64,000 bases of DNA. It comes from Hymenopus coronatus. Lineage: Eukaryota; Arthropoda; Insecta; Mantodea; Hymenopodidae. The stretch covers positions 36,069,509 to 36,133,508 of the forward strand of contig CM060886.1 of the NCBI GenBank assembly GCA_030762935.1. Reading direction: 5' to 3'. Below the pieces are notes generated by a model. It was given only the letters and a program-made list of their open reading frames with translations. It was not told where the DNA came from and made no database searches. Of this stretch, positions 1-11,505 are shown piece by piece. Position 1 is the first letter of the stretch, and every line of letters begins with the position of its first letter. Made by a program: the position numbers and the translations under genes.

Positions 1-767
1 TTTATGGAGCTTCACTCAGGACTCATTGTAAACCTCTCTCTATTCACTCTACCATCAATAAATGTTCTGGCTATCTTTTGGAAGTTAAGAAAATATCAAT
101 AATTTTATCATCTGTGTTAATATACCTATGCATAGTTATACAAAACGAAATAACTCGTATATTTATATATTTATATAACTCGTATACTATTTGGGCATAT
201 TGGCAAGTACAATATAAGTTTAAATGGCTTCCATCACGCGTTATTGAAACGTTTTAACGCATATGAACGCATATAAGAAATCATTCATTTCAGAGTTTCA
301 AGATTGGAGGCAGGTCAGCATTGATGTTCAATCATTTATACACTATTGACGAGTTTTACAATTGGATTAAGTGTTTTTCACACAAGTGAGTTTTAGAATG
401 TGAATAATTGACGTCGATTGAGTTTTATGATTATGAAATTTACTAACGCTTGTATTCTATAGACTATTAAAATAATTATTAATTTAAATGTCAATATAAT
501 TTTTTTGAAATCATGTGGCTGGAAATCCAGAAAGCATATGCTATAACATAAAAACTTTAAATAGCGTCGTGGTAGTATTTCCTGCATCTTCTAAGTGGAG
601 TAAAGAGCATCGTTACGATGTTTCCATGAACGGATTTGAATGTATAGTTCGCGAGTTCGCCACTATGCGCCCGTCGCCCACAGATTACATTGTAGGGCGA
701 AATCTAGACTTGTGGACTCGAAATGGCGGAAAATTTAACCCAGAATCTTCTTTTGTGAAGCTATAAG
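1..767. other. Unique sequence, no gene recognised
   Basis: AT-rich sequence without a repeat family I recognise. An 83-codon open frame at 515-766 (+) starts with MAGNPES and resembles no family known to me. It lacks any supporting signal and runs directly into a SINE copy, so I treat it as chance. Confidence 0.5.
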
Positions 768-925
768 GTTCTTTTACGTGAAAACAAACGTTGTACAGAA
801 CCACCGGCTTTATTTCCCTTCCGAAGGAAGTCATGATAAGGATATTTTCGTCCGAAAATATACATTACCCTCTGCCAGTTTGAACCTTCAATCTTGGGTT
901 TTAGAGGTGACAGAACTTTAAGTGT
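768..925 (-). repeat. SINE S1, old diverged copy
   Basis: Read on the minus strand this matches the S1 body. It has the reverse complement of GGCTTCCTTCGGAAGGGAAG at about 810-835 and a degraded TTTTCGG/CCGAAAA stem region. The degenerate B-box area GTTTGAACC lies near 880. It is far more diverged than the S1 copies at 46.3 and 55.5 kb. Confidence 0.7.
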
Positions 926-1061
926 AGATCCCATATTGTTACATATTCATATATTCGCACAAGTGAGCACCGAAAAAGAGGATAAAACACCTTTAGTAAT
1001 GTTTTTTGTTATCTGAGATTTATTGTTTGTTTCTTTCAGCTCTCCTAAGTTCAGAAACTAG

Positions 1062-1804
1062 TTTTTACTTTCTCTATACGCACTATGTACATAGTGTATA
1101 GAGAAGGTATTGCACTCCACCAAAAAATTCGATACCGAGATTTCACTGGAAATATATGTTTTAAGGTCTCCTGTATCCAAAAAAAGTATTTTCAGAAAAA
1201 GGCCCATGTGTGTCCGTGTGTCAATGTGTCCGTGTGTCAGTGTGTCCGTGTGTCCATGTGTCTGTGAACACGATAACTGAAAAACGAAAAGTCGGTAAAA
1301 TACCAAACTTGGTATTTAAATTTAGTATCTTCCAGGGGTGCGACACGAAGATTTTGAGAAAAATCTCCCACCCTATTGTGGATGAATTTTGCATAACTAC
1401 TAAACCGAAAGAGATGGACAAAATTAACCCACAAAAAATGTAGAGCACGTTAAAACACACAGTTTATGTTAAATACATTTTTTTCGCGGAATTGATTGTT
1501 TTTGAGATATTCCTTTTTCTTGGTTTCAGCTTTGAAAAACTTAATACTTTTTTCATACCGGAATTTGTCAACTCCTGTCCATACAAACAAAGGAGCATCA
1601 GTCACATAGCAACCAGCTTTTGGCTTTCAATTTAACCTATGATACTCCCTTATTTCGCTCCTACTTAAAATAAAGCAAGAAATAAGACTATTTCTGCTAA
1701 TTTTTCTCGATTAGCATGAAATAAATAAAAGATAAGCTTACTAACAATAATTTGTTACAGATATATAGAGAAAGTCATGTGAATGGAACACATCAGATTT
1801 TTTG
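1062..1804 (+). mobile_element. H element copy 1, internally deleted
   Basis: End A (TTTTTACTTTCTC followed by the palindrome) starts at 1062 and end B (GAACACATCAGATTTTTT) finishes at 1804. A TG/CA microsatellite lies at 1205-1270. The C-rich tract jumps at about 1373 straight to the ATTGTGGATGAATTTTGC segment, so roughly 220 bp of the normal interior is missing. Open frames rich in Thr-His-Asp here are translations of the microsatellite, not genes. Confidence 0.92.
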
Positions 1805-2940
1805 AAGAACCGTTTATGCTTGGCGAATTTCAGTTTTAAGATTTTTAAGCTGTTTCTTCCCCACTCAGTTCTCTTAGTTCATATTTTATTTTATAGAAGC
1901 ATATTAAGCAGCTATTTCTTCAACATAAAATACGAGTATAAATCAGAACGACAGCGCCATTTTCATACCAATTTAGACAGCGTATATTTCATCTTGTATT
2001 AGCAAGTTAACTGTCAGACATAAATACTCTAAATCAGAGTGGGTTTAAATTATCCTTTATCGCCCTCACTGTGGCAGTATGCTCTGCGTTTTTTCGGCTA
2101 CTCTGACAGTAGTCACGGCATGTGGGAGGCTCGTTGACTAACCGGCGAAATTTGTATGCTCCACTGTCGTGTTCCAAAGAACATCTATGAGTTTTGGTTT
2201 CGTGCAGTAAAACTGTTGATATCTGCAGTCTAGTGTTTGGCCTGCTGATCTATAACGTTAGAGGATCTAGGCTCGATCGTTTGCAAGAGGAGGATTTTTC
2301 TTTATATAAGTATATTTCCTATCCTTCCCAGATTATAGAAATGATGAATATTGGAACGTTTCAGTCATTCAAACGTTCAAACTCAAAAGTATTAAGAACG
2401 AAGCAAAAACGATTTCAAATCATCACTTAGAGGAGTTTCTTCCCAAAGTCGAAGCCGCCAATATGACATTAGATGTTAATTAAAGATATAAAGGTATGAA
2501 TTGAAGAGGAGGAAGAAGAAGAAGAAATCATCCCGTCAATCGCTTGTTTTCTAAAATTTTGACTATTGGTGTTTAACGAATAATAAATAATTTTCAGTAT
2601 CTGGTGTCTCTACATATGCTTCTAGTGAAATAAATATCTGATTTGTTAGATTCCCATGATTTATCTACCCACTATAGTTTACTTTTATATGTTTCTAAAC
2701 CCTACTCCTCACGAACGTTTGTTTCTCTATCTAATACACGTTAATTGAGCTACACTTTTGTATAAATAGGTTCATAACACTTTTCTTTGAAGTTTCACTG
2801 AAAATTAGTAAAACCAAATTGAACAGGCATATGATTAAAGGGTCAAAATGGGGTGGTATATTCCATACTCTTTCAACTATATCGTGGTAAACAACTGAAT
2901 CAATAAAAATGATGAAATATTAAAAATTCAAGCCAATAAC
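1805..2940. other. Unique sequence, no gene recognised
   Basis: No element ends, SINE promoter boxes or protein motif seen. A short purine-rich (GAA/GAG) run lies at about 2500-2527. Open frames here are under 80 codons and show no family resemblance. Confidence 0.45.
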
Positions 2941-3152
2941 AACCCGCCTCGACAGTGTGGGGGTAGCGTGTCCGTCCCAGATTCGGTAAGTTGCCCGGAT
3001 AAGGTTTTTTCGGGGTTTTCCCTTATTCTGAAAACACGAATGTAGAGTAACCTTAAGTTTCAGGACCCCGATATCATTTTGAGTACCATTTCACCGATTT
3101 CATTCATTGCTCCATATGACCAACCAGGTTAAAGGACGTTGAGCTAAAAAAT
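2941..3152 (+). repeat. SINE S2 copy
   Basis: Begins with CCGCCTCGACAGTGTGG and the A-box-like GGGGGTAGCGTGTC. It then carries the diagnostic body GGATAAGGTTTTTTCGGGG and a 3' part ending CCAGGTTAAAGGACGTTGAG. The B-box region is shortened compared with the copy at 54.8 kb. Confidence 0.8.
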
Positions 3153-3200
3153 TGGTAACACCACATAAAGTATTTAAAATAATCGGTCTTAAAGCATGCA

Positions 3201-4047
3201 TTTTTACTTTCTCTATACGTGCTATGTATATAGTGTATAGAGAAGGTATTGCACTCCACCAAAAACTTCTATACAGAGATTTTACCGGAAATATATGTTT
3301 TAGGGTCCCCTGTATCCAAAAAAAAGTATTTTCAGAAAAAGGTCCGTGTGTCCGTGTGTCTGTGAACACGATAACTCAAAAACGAAAAGTCGGTAAAATA
3401 CAAAACTTGATATTTAAGTTTAGTATCTTCTAGGAATGCAACACGAAGATTTTGAGAAAAATCCCCCCACCCCAAACTACCCTTTACATGGAACTTTTTT
3501 CGAAAATTTTGATTTTCTAAAAAATGGCTCAAACGATTTTGATTTAAATGTCGTATATTAAAGATATTTACCTGACAAATAAAATGTATATTTTGAATTT
3601 TCTGGAAATAGCCTCTGAAGTCTACTTTATTCGGAGTGAATTTTACGGAATTTTGCATAAGTGCTAAACCGTAAGAGATAGACAAAAACTTACCACACAA
3701 CAAATATAGAGAACCTTAAAGCACACAATTTATGTTATATACACTTTATTCGTGGAGTTGATTGTTTTTGAGATATTCCATGTTTTTTTTTTCAGCTATA
3801 AAGACATACTTTTCTCATACAGGACTTTGTGAACTCGTGTCCATACAAACAAAGGAACTTCAGTCGCAGAGCAACCAGTTTTTGACTATCACTTTAACCT
3901 ATGGTACCCCCTTATTTCGCTTCTACTAACAAGGAAGCACGTAATTAGACTATTTCTGCTAATTTTTGCTCCATTAGATGAAGTAAATAGAATAATTTGT
4001 TGCAGTGATATAGAGAAAGTCATGTGAATGGAACACATCAGATTTTT
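3201..4047 (+). mobile_element. H element copy 2, near full length
   Basis: A complete reference-quality copy of about 847 bp. The end-A palindrome is at 3201-3243 and the TG microsatellite at 3343-3368. The AAACTTGATATTTAAG segment lies near 3412 and the C-rich tract CCCCCCACCCCAAACTACCC at about 3464-3483. End B is GAACACATCAGATTTTT at 4031-4047. No reading frame is conserved across it. Confidence 0.93.
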
Positions 4048-4049
4048 GA

Positions 4050-4309
4050 GTAATGAATTTAATCTATCTCTTATGGTGTACAGTTATTCAAAATTATACA
4101 AAATTCCAAGTTCCGGAGATTATTCAGTTTAGATATTATTAATCAAAATCGTTGTGGGAAAATCGAATATCTCAAAAAATAATCGTCCATGAAAAGAGAA
4201 CTTTGAAATGAAAGACCTTCGTAAAAGTCTTCGTGTCTCATACCTGGAAGATACTGAAATTAAATCTAAAGTTGGTATTTATCCGACATTTTGTTTTTTT
4301 TTTATGATG

Positions 4310-4350
<41 letters not shown>

Positions 4351-4465
4351 ATACGTATGCAAACACGCACCTGTTATAAAAGCGCCTTTTATTTCAGGTA
4401 ATTCATTCCGGGTGAAATATGGGCATACAATTCTTCGGTGGAATAGATACTATATTTGCTCTTAC
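4050..4465 (-). mobile_element. H element copy 3, old fragment with (CA)n
   Basis: Minus orientation, starting within the body and ending near end A. CTTCGTGTCTCATACCTGG is the diverged GCGACACGAAG block read in reverse. The microsatellite has expanded into an uninterrupted (CA)n run at about 4315-4349. It is followed by TTCCGGGTGAAATATGGGC, the degraded CCGGTGAAATCTCGG block. Confidence 0.75.
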
Positions 4466-5060
4466 AATGCGTAGGTGTCAGCTAAAGTAAAAAGCAGTCG
4501 TTGAGTATGTAGAAAATATTGGCATACATATTTTTAGTATGTCAACATAAGTTCAGCAAATGGAATAGTAGCAGAAAATAAATGCTACTATGGACAGTTT
4601 TTCAAACGTCAACTAGAATAACTTGAACAAAGGGAACAAGAGAAAAATAAGAGGAAATAAATAATTAAAACATAAGCTAACGGTATAAACAAATGTGTAG
4701 CATTTTCCTTTAACTTTGTTTCAAATCTACTAATTAAAAATATACAAAGCGCATCTCACTGAATTGCTAAAAGTGTAAATGAAGGTAAATGCAAATATAT
4801 TTTTGTTGCAAAGAATTTAAACCATAGAACATTATTGAATAGGAAAAGTTAAGTCTTTTTTGTTGAGTTATAGAATAAGCGTGATCCATTTTATGTAAAG
4901 AACACATTACATTAAAGAGAAAATAATCAAGATAAGATCAAGATGGAGAATTACATTTTCTGTCTTTTATGAAGAAAATGAAACTGTTTTATGGGTTTTG
5001 GATATCTTATTTTTTATAAAGGAAAACATTCGTATTAAAGGAATTTTAAACAAAAACTCC
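4466..5060. other. AT-rich intergenic stretch
   Basis: No repeat family or open frame of note recognised. Confidence 0.4.
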
Positions 5061-5079
5061 AATAGCACTGTGGCACAAC

Positions 5080-5345
5080 GTTTTGACCACTTGTCTATCA
5101 CCTAGATGACTCGAATTCAATCCCATGTCAAGCGGCGTCTAAGTAGATTTTCTCCGGGTTCTTCGGTTTCGTCCGCTATTCATTCCACCAACTTCTTCAC
5201 TCGCTTTTATACCCCATGCTCTATCAGATACATAGCCCGATGCTACTAAGTAGGTATCTGATCCTAGGCGTCAGCTTCTAAGTCCTGGGAGATTAAGTTC
5301 ACTATATAAGGAGGGTAACCAGGTGGAAAAGAAAAGAATAAGAAC
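5080..5345 (+). repeat. S4-like SINE, diverged
   Basis: Contains CACCTAGATGACTCGAATTC (decayed B box) and TTTTCTCCGGGTTCTTCGGT. The segment TCCGCTATTCATTCCACCAA is shared with the S4 copies at 32.8 and 55.3 kb and the S4-like copy at 45.9 kb. The A-box head is unreadable, so the 5' end is approximate. Confidence 0.6.
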
Positions 5346-5598
5346 AATAAGAAGTCTGTCGATTCTTATTAGCACATGGTTGCAGACACTGTACGTTCAT
5401 CTCTACAACCTTCTTGTTCTCAAATAATTTCTCAAATAATTATGGTGGCTTATATCATCTCCTGAAAACGATAATTCTGCCCTCCCACACATATTTTCAC
5501 ATCTTTTAAAGATATCCTATATACGCAATTATTTCAAGAAGGTTTTTCTCTCGACTGGCTACACTGTTGCTTGAAAAAGAGAGTAACCTCAATCCCCC

Positions 5599-5844
5599 TT
5601 TTTTTTTTTTTCTTTTTTTTTTATAGAAGTACCGGAGTCTGATCAGGACTCCGGCACTGTATACCCTACTTTTATTTACCTTTTTCTTTTTTACTTTGTT
5701 TTGCCGTATTATTACTGTTTATTACTGTTTTCTTACTTTTACAACACACACATATACACAAGCATATAACACCCATACCCACGATCCCCAGTGCTACGAA
5801 GCACCAAAGCGGGACGCCTTGGCGAGCGCGGCCATGGGGACCGG
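5599..5844 (-). repeat. SINE S5 copy
   Basis: Minus orientation. The poly-T at 5599-5622 is the A-tail. It is followed by the 3' hairpin-like segment ACCGGAGTCTGATCAGGACT and, at the right end, the tRNA-like head (CCATGGGGACCGG in reverse). The B box is degraded here (CACGATCCCC). Confidence 0.85.
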
Positions 5845-6783
5845 CCCCTTAAGGGTACAAGGTAGTGTGGTTGTAAGGCTTTAACAATTTGTCAAAATTA
5901 ACCCCTCACATATCAGGAAGTACTTAATGAATTTTCATGAAAATTATGTGACATGTACAATAACAGTCTGCATTTCTCCTGGTGAAAAGTTTATGCTTTT
6001 ATCTGCAAACTTTATTTTTAAAAAATTATAATGTTGGAAAAAAAATCTACATGAAAAAACATGGGTGATTTCATGTACCTGTTATTCAGAAACCTTTCAA
6101 AACAGAATATTCAAAATGTTACACATGTTCTGATTACACTTATCTACTCTAACTGCCAGAATCAGAAGTATTTAGCTCAAGATTATTTTTTTAAAAAAAG
6201 ACCACGTTTGTAGAAAAAAAAATTAAAATATCTCAATTGGTTAAAAGTTTCTAATTGCCATAATTTGTAAACTAAGCTTATGAATCAATCAGTCAGAAGT
6301 CATTAATGTGTGTTAGATACGTGTAGAAAATTTCAACATTCTAGCATCAATAGTTCCTGAGTAAAAGGTACATGTGTATGAGAAAATGTAATATCGAGAA
6401 AATTGAACTAAAAATTTGCAATGCTAATCTGACTTACTTCAATACATTCAAGAGTCATACTCATGTGAATCTTTATACCTGCTCTCTGTCTGCTTCTCAG
6501 CATTCCTCCTATTTGTCCTGGCTTTTTTGTGGACTGTTGGGCAGCTCGTTCAGCATCATCTTAGAAAGCAGAAAGATTGAAGATGCAGAAAAGGTGCTGA
6601 GGTGCTTTGTTCGGGAGCATTTAAAAGATTGCGCGTCATGTTTAAAAGGGCAATTAAATGCTAAAAATGGACGCATATTAAAAGTATATATTTTTTAATC
6701 AGAAAACTTCTGAGAATTTAACTAAGCCAAAAGCGAAAATTGTCATTTTTTACTTCATAGTACCCTGTACCCTTAAATGGGCC
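5843..6783. mobile_element. TIR element with GGCCC...AAGGGTAC ends
   Basis: Left end GGCCCCTTAAGGGTACAAGG is matched in inverted form at 6760-6783, which reads GGCCCATTTAAGGGTACAGG on the minus strand. The element is about 941 bp. The 108-codon frame at 6372-6698 (+) lies inside and shows no transposase motif I can name. Superfamily is unassigned. Confidence 0.6.
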
Positions 6784-6971
6784 AGGTAAGGAGCCGGGAG
6801 AGAGAGTGTAAAGACGTCAACTGAACTTCGACGACGAGAGGATGTAGTGAGGTCTATAAGGAAGATCGTGCAGAGTATTTACATCCCCATTTTCAGGGCT
6901 CGTGAAAGTTATTATAAAATTTGAATCAACATACCGCATTTCGCTGTTCCTTAAAACTAAATGCTTACTTG

Positions 6972-7207
6972 CTTTTTTTTTTATTTAAAAATAGTAACGG
7001 AGTTTGATCAGGACTCCGGTACTGTATCCCTATTTACATTTCCCCCCGTAGGTTTTTACTGATTACTGGTTTTACTGTTTCTTTTACAAACATATACACA
7101 TTGCTCAAACATATAACTCCCATGCCCAAGGCGGGACTCGAACCCACGATCCCCTGCCCACGAAGCACCAAAGCGAGACGCTTTAGCGATCGCGGCCATG
7201 GGGACCG
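6972..7207 (-). repeat. SINE S5 copy
   Basis: Poly-T-like tail at 6973-6982 and TTTGATCAGGACTCCGGTAC body. A well-preserved tRNA-like head in reverse follows: GGCGGGACTCGAACCCACGA (B box) then GACGCTTTAGCGATCGCGGC and CCATGGGGACC. This is the clearest B box of the family. Confidence 0.88.
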
Positions 7208-8219
7208 GCTCACTTTGGGATATGCAGGGACGGTCAAGATGCAACCGTTCCTCCTCCACGTACCTGCTCTGGTAAGCTCTCCGTCGCCTCCTTCCTTTTG
7301 CTCCTGGGCGCTGCGGTGTCTTCATGCGGTATCTTTCTCAGAGGTGGAGAACAGAAAGGACACGAGACATTTTTGCTGACTTCTATTTATTTGGTATTTG
7401 AGAAGTCAACCTGGTGCGTTTCTTTTGATGTTTATTGTTTTGCGGTTCTTACGACGCGATTTGTAGCGTGCCGCGGTAAAAAATTCTCACTTTGCGATTT
7501 TCTTTACTCAGACACGAGCGCCACTTTGAGCGATCTAAACTCACGCATGATTACTTCATCTCCTTTACCGCGCTTTCCTGCTTTGGCAGTTCGGGGCACT
7601 TGATTACACTTTTACAACCGAACGAAATAAGCAACAAGCCCCTGTGTCTTCTGGACACCCATATTTATATGGTTTTTAAAAAATGTTTTGCGCCTTAAAT
7701 TCAGTTTCTTATTTGCCGAACGTTTTCGCGTCGGTTTCTTAATTTCCCGGCAGTTTGTAAGCTGTGGGCTTTCCATTGGCCAAAATTGATTCACCCTTAT
7801 AGACGTTGCAAATATTGAAAATTATTTCTGGTGTCCTCCCTTGACCTTGCGCGCTGAGACCTCGCGGACTTTTGGAATACAATGGCAAACGACGGTAAAT
7901 TTCCTAGCGATTCGGCCCCTTCCGAAATAGGTTGCGAGAAACTGCTTTTTCCTCTCACAGGTTCACAGATACAATCGTTACATATATTCTGTTCTAGGTA
8001 TTAGCAATCAAATATCTTAAATTCTATTATATCACTACAATAAAAATAAACTTACATATTTACATTGCAAAAAATATATGGATAAAGAATTAACTGGCCG
8101 GGAAGAAATTTCCGCCTCAAATGTTATAGATGTAAGTGTTTAGAATCTTATTCCCAATTATAAGAAGCGCTATATGGACAAATAAACATGGCACTATGCT
8201 GATTGTTTAAGACAAAGGC
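7208..8219. other. Unique, locally GC-richer stretch
   Basis: Between about 7230 and 7960 the sequence is noticeably less AT-rich than its surroundings and contains several CG dinucleotides. No repeat family is recognised. Overlapping open frames at 7298-7603 and 7492-7698 (+) show no motif. It could be a decayed repeat or a regulatory stretch of an unseen gene; I cannot tell. Confidence 0.35.
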
Positions 8220-8439
8220 ATAAAGGAAGGATGGGCATGTGTGCTAATGACATACATGAAAGAGAAAAGCGGGAGATAACAAGTTTCTGCTTGAGGTGCT
8301 GCAGTTCAGTATACTGGTAATCAGATATAATAAAGGAGGGATGGGCATGTTGGGTGCTTCTGGCAGACAGGAAAGAGAGACGCGGAATAACAAGTTTCTC
8401 TTGCAGAAAATACAGTTCAGTATGGTACTGCAGATAATC
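8220..8439 (+). repeat. Two-unit diverged tandem duplication, period about 110 bp
   Basis: Unit 1 (8220-8329) and unit 2 (8330-8439) both begin ATAAAGGA/GGGATGGGCATG. Both contain ATAACAAGTTTCT and CAGTTCAGTAT, in the same order and spacing. The units are substantially diverged. Confidence 0.8.
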
Positions 8440-10189
8440 GTGGTAGAGTTTGTTTATAGACCTAGACAAACTCTTTAATGTCGTGTTTCTATTTTGTTAA
8501 CCTAGTACTGTTTTTCTTTCATGTCTTGAACTTACGCAGTATCTTGCTACTGTGCAGAGTAATTGCCTTGTACTCTTTTTTTCCCGCTTTGTTTCTTTAA
8601 GATGCAATTCTGTATAATTGTTTTTTCGTTTCAGTCCACTGTCATTTATTAATTTCTTATTTTTTTGGCTCCTGTCCATTACCAAGGTAACATTTGAAAA
8701 CTGGATCGAGTTTGAGCATGTGATCTTGGGACTGGAATCCCAGTGCCCAATCAATTGAAGCACCCAGGCCAATAATAATATTACCAAGGTGCATAGAAAG
8801 TGTCATAATTGAGAGTATTAAACTCTTTTAGATTACAAACTGATGTTTTCCTATCCATCTGCTATCTCACCGTTACTCCACGTGATTGCAACCCCTTAGA
8901 AATGCACTATTTAGTGAAATTTCAATAATAATTTTCAGATAAGGAAATGTTACTATTCGTTAAGGAATAGATAATATTTACAACTAAAAGCAATACTTAC
9001 ATGCGCTTAAGAGGAGTCGAAATGCCTTATCTTGCCAATGATAAAAGTTTGACCCATTATCCCAGCAACCATTTAACATAATGAACTAAATTTTTCAAGG
9101 TATATTCAACAATAACTTTACTGTTGATTGATGAAAAATAGAATACTTCTGTTCATTAAAAGGAAAGGTATAATTTTTTTTAATAAAGCTCTTACAATTT
9201 GATTGAAAAATTATTATATTCAATTTAAAAAAAAACTAACCCATTTATATAAAAAATATTCGTTAAACCAAGCATACCTAGGTGCAAATTTTCTCAGCGT
9301 TTAGTATCAATTAGTTTCTGAGATAATGGGGCATTTTTATAGAAAAATTTACTTCAGAAATTGCTTACAAACACAAATTAAAAAAAAGTAACCTAACTTT
9401 TCAAACACAACTTCGCATTACTCCAAAACTTTCACGCTTTCTTCTCTAACACTAATATTGATATTTAACTATGTAAGAATATCAAAATGTTCTAAAAAAC
9501 TACTATATGGATTATTTTCAACACTATTTTAAATGATTTACAATTAGCTTATACATTTATATATAATTATGAAGGTTATGCCAAAATGAGCGCGAGATTT
9601 GAAATATTCATATGCATTTGAAATATGAAAATGGAAAAAAATTATAAAAATCCTTTTTCGACTCCCATTAAATCAGTTGTTTTCAAAGTAAGCTTTGTTA
9701 ACTTTTTCTTCTCTCTGTTCAATTATATAAATGACTGCTTTGTTGGAGCTAGAGAAGAGAGGGCAGTAATATGGTGTTAGCTTCAATGAATGCCACAACC
9801 CTTAGCTCACTTAACGGTCGTTCCTTGAATAGCATACAGATCTTTAACTTTCCATCAAGCTGTATGAAGAACAAATGAACTGCTTGCTATGCAAGCAATC
9901 TATAAAGTTAAAAGTTACTCATTTCTTTCTGTTATATAACTTATGTTATAGCTAATACAACTCGAAAATGAAGCTCCTGTGCGTAGCAGCTTTGTTTAAA
10001 AAGCAGGATAAAGACTTCGTCCATTTGCTGTGTTTTGTGACAGCTGCTGGACGTATATTTAACTTGATTGACTTTGTAGATTATAAAGTGAGAGAAATTA
10101 ATCGCATGCGAAATTCTAGTAAGGATGTGCTATAGCTATATTTAATTATACAGAAAATTCATATCCTAACTACGTACAATAAATGATGG
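8440..10189. other. AT-rich intergenic stretch
   Basis: Mostly low-complexity AT-rich sequence with no element ends recognised. A 55-codon frame at 9968-10132 (+) begins MKLLCVAALF, resembling the start of a secretory signal peptide. It then turns charged and has no other support. Confidence 0.35.
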
Positions 10190-10300
10190 GTTTGGGAAGA
10201 TAGAATAAGGCTAAAAGCCAATGTTATAGCTGGGATTTGATCCACGGATCTCCGGGTTTCCGTCCAGTCCCTCGGACCACTTAGCTACCATGGCAACTTG
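10190..10300 (-). repeat. SINE S8, tRNA-like head
   Basis: In reverse it reads TGGCAT-like head, GTAGCTAAGTGG (A box) and ATCCGTGGATCAAATCCC (B-box region), then AGCTATAACATTGGC. The same layout recurs at 11.4 and 34.1-34.5 kb. Confidence 0.65.
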
Positions 10301-10402
10301 CAATATTGTAATTACATAAAGTACTTAAAGTACAATTTCGATTAATTATTCTTTCGCACAAGAGTATTGGATCGGCTTGTGAGGGGAGCGTTGAATAAAA
10401 AA

Positions 10403-11264
10403 TAATCTGATGTGCTCCATTCACATTACTTTCTCTACATCTCTGCAACAAATTATTCTTAAAAGCTTATACTTATTTTTACTTCATGCTAATCAGTAAA
10501 AAAAAAATAACAGAAATAGCCATATTACTTGCTTCCTTGTAAGTAGAAGCGAAATAAGGGAATACCATAGGTTAAAGTGATAATCAAAAGCTGGTTGCTA
10601 TGTAACTGTTGTTCCTTTGTTTGTATGGACCGCAGTTGACAAATTCCTGTATGAGAAAAGTAAGTTTTTCATAGCAGAAACAAAAATAAGGAATGTCTCA
10701 AAAACGACGAACTCCACGAAAAAGATGTATATAACATAAATTGTGTGTTTTAACGTGCTCTACATTTTTTGTTTAGTAAGTTTTTGTCCATCTCTTATGG
10801 TTTAGCAGTTATCAAAATTCAGTAAAATTCATCCAGAATAAACTACTCTTCAGAGGCTATTCAAGATATACATTTTATTTTTCAGATAAATATATTTAAT
10901 ATAAGAAATTTTAGTCAACATCGTTAGAGCCATTTTTGAGGAAATTGAAATTTTCGAAAAAAGTTCCATGTAAAGGGTAGTTTGGGGTGGGGGGATTTTT
11001 CTCAAAACCTTCGTGTCGCATCCCTGGAATATACTAAACTTAAATACCAAGTTTGGTATTTTACCGACTTTACGTTTTTGAGTTATCTTGTTCACAGACA
11101 CACGGACACACGGACACACACACGGACCTTTTTCTGAAAATACTTTTTTTTGCATACAGGGGACTCTAAAACATATATTTCCAGTGAAATCTCGGTATCG
11201 AATTTTTTGGAGGAGTGCAATACCTTCTTATACACTATCTACATAGCACGTATAGAAAAAGTAA
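10403..11264 (-). mobile_element. H element copy 4, near full length
   Basis: End B (AATCTGATGTGCTCCATTC) at the left and end A with a partly decayed palindrome and TAGAAAAAGTAATAA at the right. The C-rich tract shows as GGGGTGGGGGG at about 10983 and the CA microsatellite lies at 11095-11125. Confidence 0.92.
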
Positions 11265-11394
11265 TAAACGAAGGCCTATAATTCCAATAAATCAAATCTT
11301 AACATAAAATTTAAAGGATATTTTAAAAATATTTACCTACTTTATTTCCTTAAAATATTATAAAAGCTATATACGAGATCCCATTTTGGGTTGG

Positions 11395-11505
11395 AAAACC
11401 AGATTCAAACTCAAAAATGCAATGCCATAGCCGGAATTTAAACCACGGATGTACCGCTTTCGATCCGGATGTTCTAACCATTGAACTAACGTGGCAACGA
11501 GTCTG
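11395..11505 (-). repeat. SINE S8, tRNA-like head
   Basis: Contains ATGCCATAGCCGGAATTTAA, ACCACGGATGTACCGC and TTGAACTAACGTGGCAA. In reverse these form a tRNA-like head with decayed A and B boxes, like the copies at 34.1 and 34.4 kb. Confidence 0.6.

Noticed and set aside
1058..1460. Many open frames with Thr-His-Asp repeats or GNPKTYISGEISVSNFW-type sequence
   Set aside because: They recur wherever an H copy lies, in both orientations and several frames. They are translations of the CA/TG tract and the conserved end-A block, with stops at varying places. No frame is conserved across copies.
3201..4047. Classic Helitron with 5'-TC and 3'-CTRR
   Set aside because: One end can be read as TC (TCTGATG), but the other ends GAGAAAGTAA rather than CTRR, and A-tract sites differ from the usual A-T target. 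A Helentron/HINE relation remains only a hypothesis.
7034..7379. Overlapping proline/arginine-rich frames on both strands
   Set aside because: They lie across the tRNA-like head of an S5 SINE and the adjoining GC-richer stretch, and no motif supports coding.
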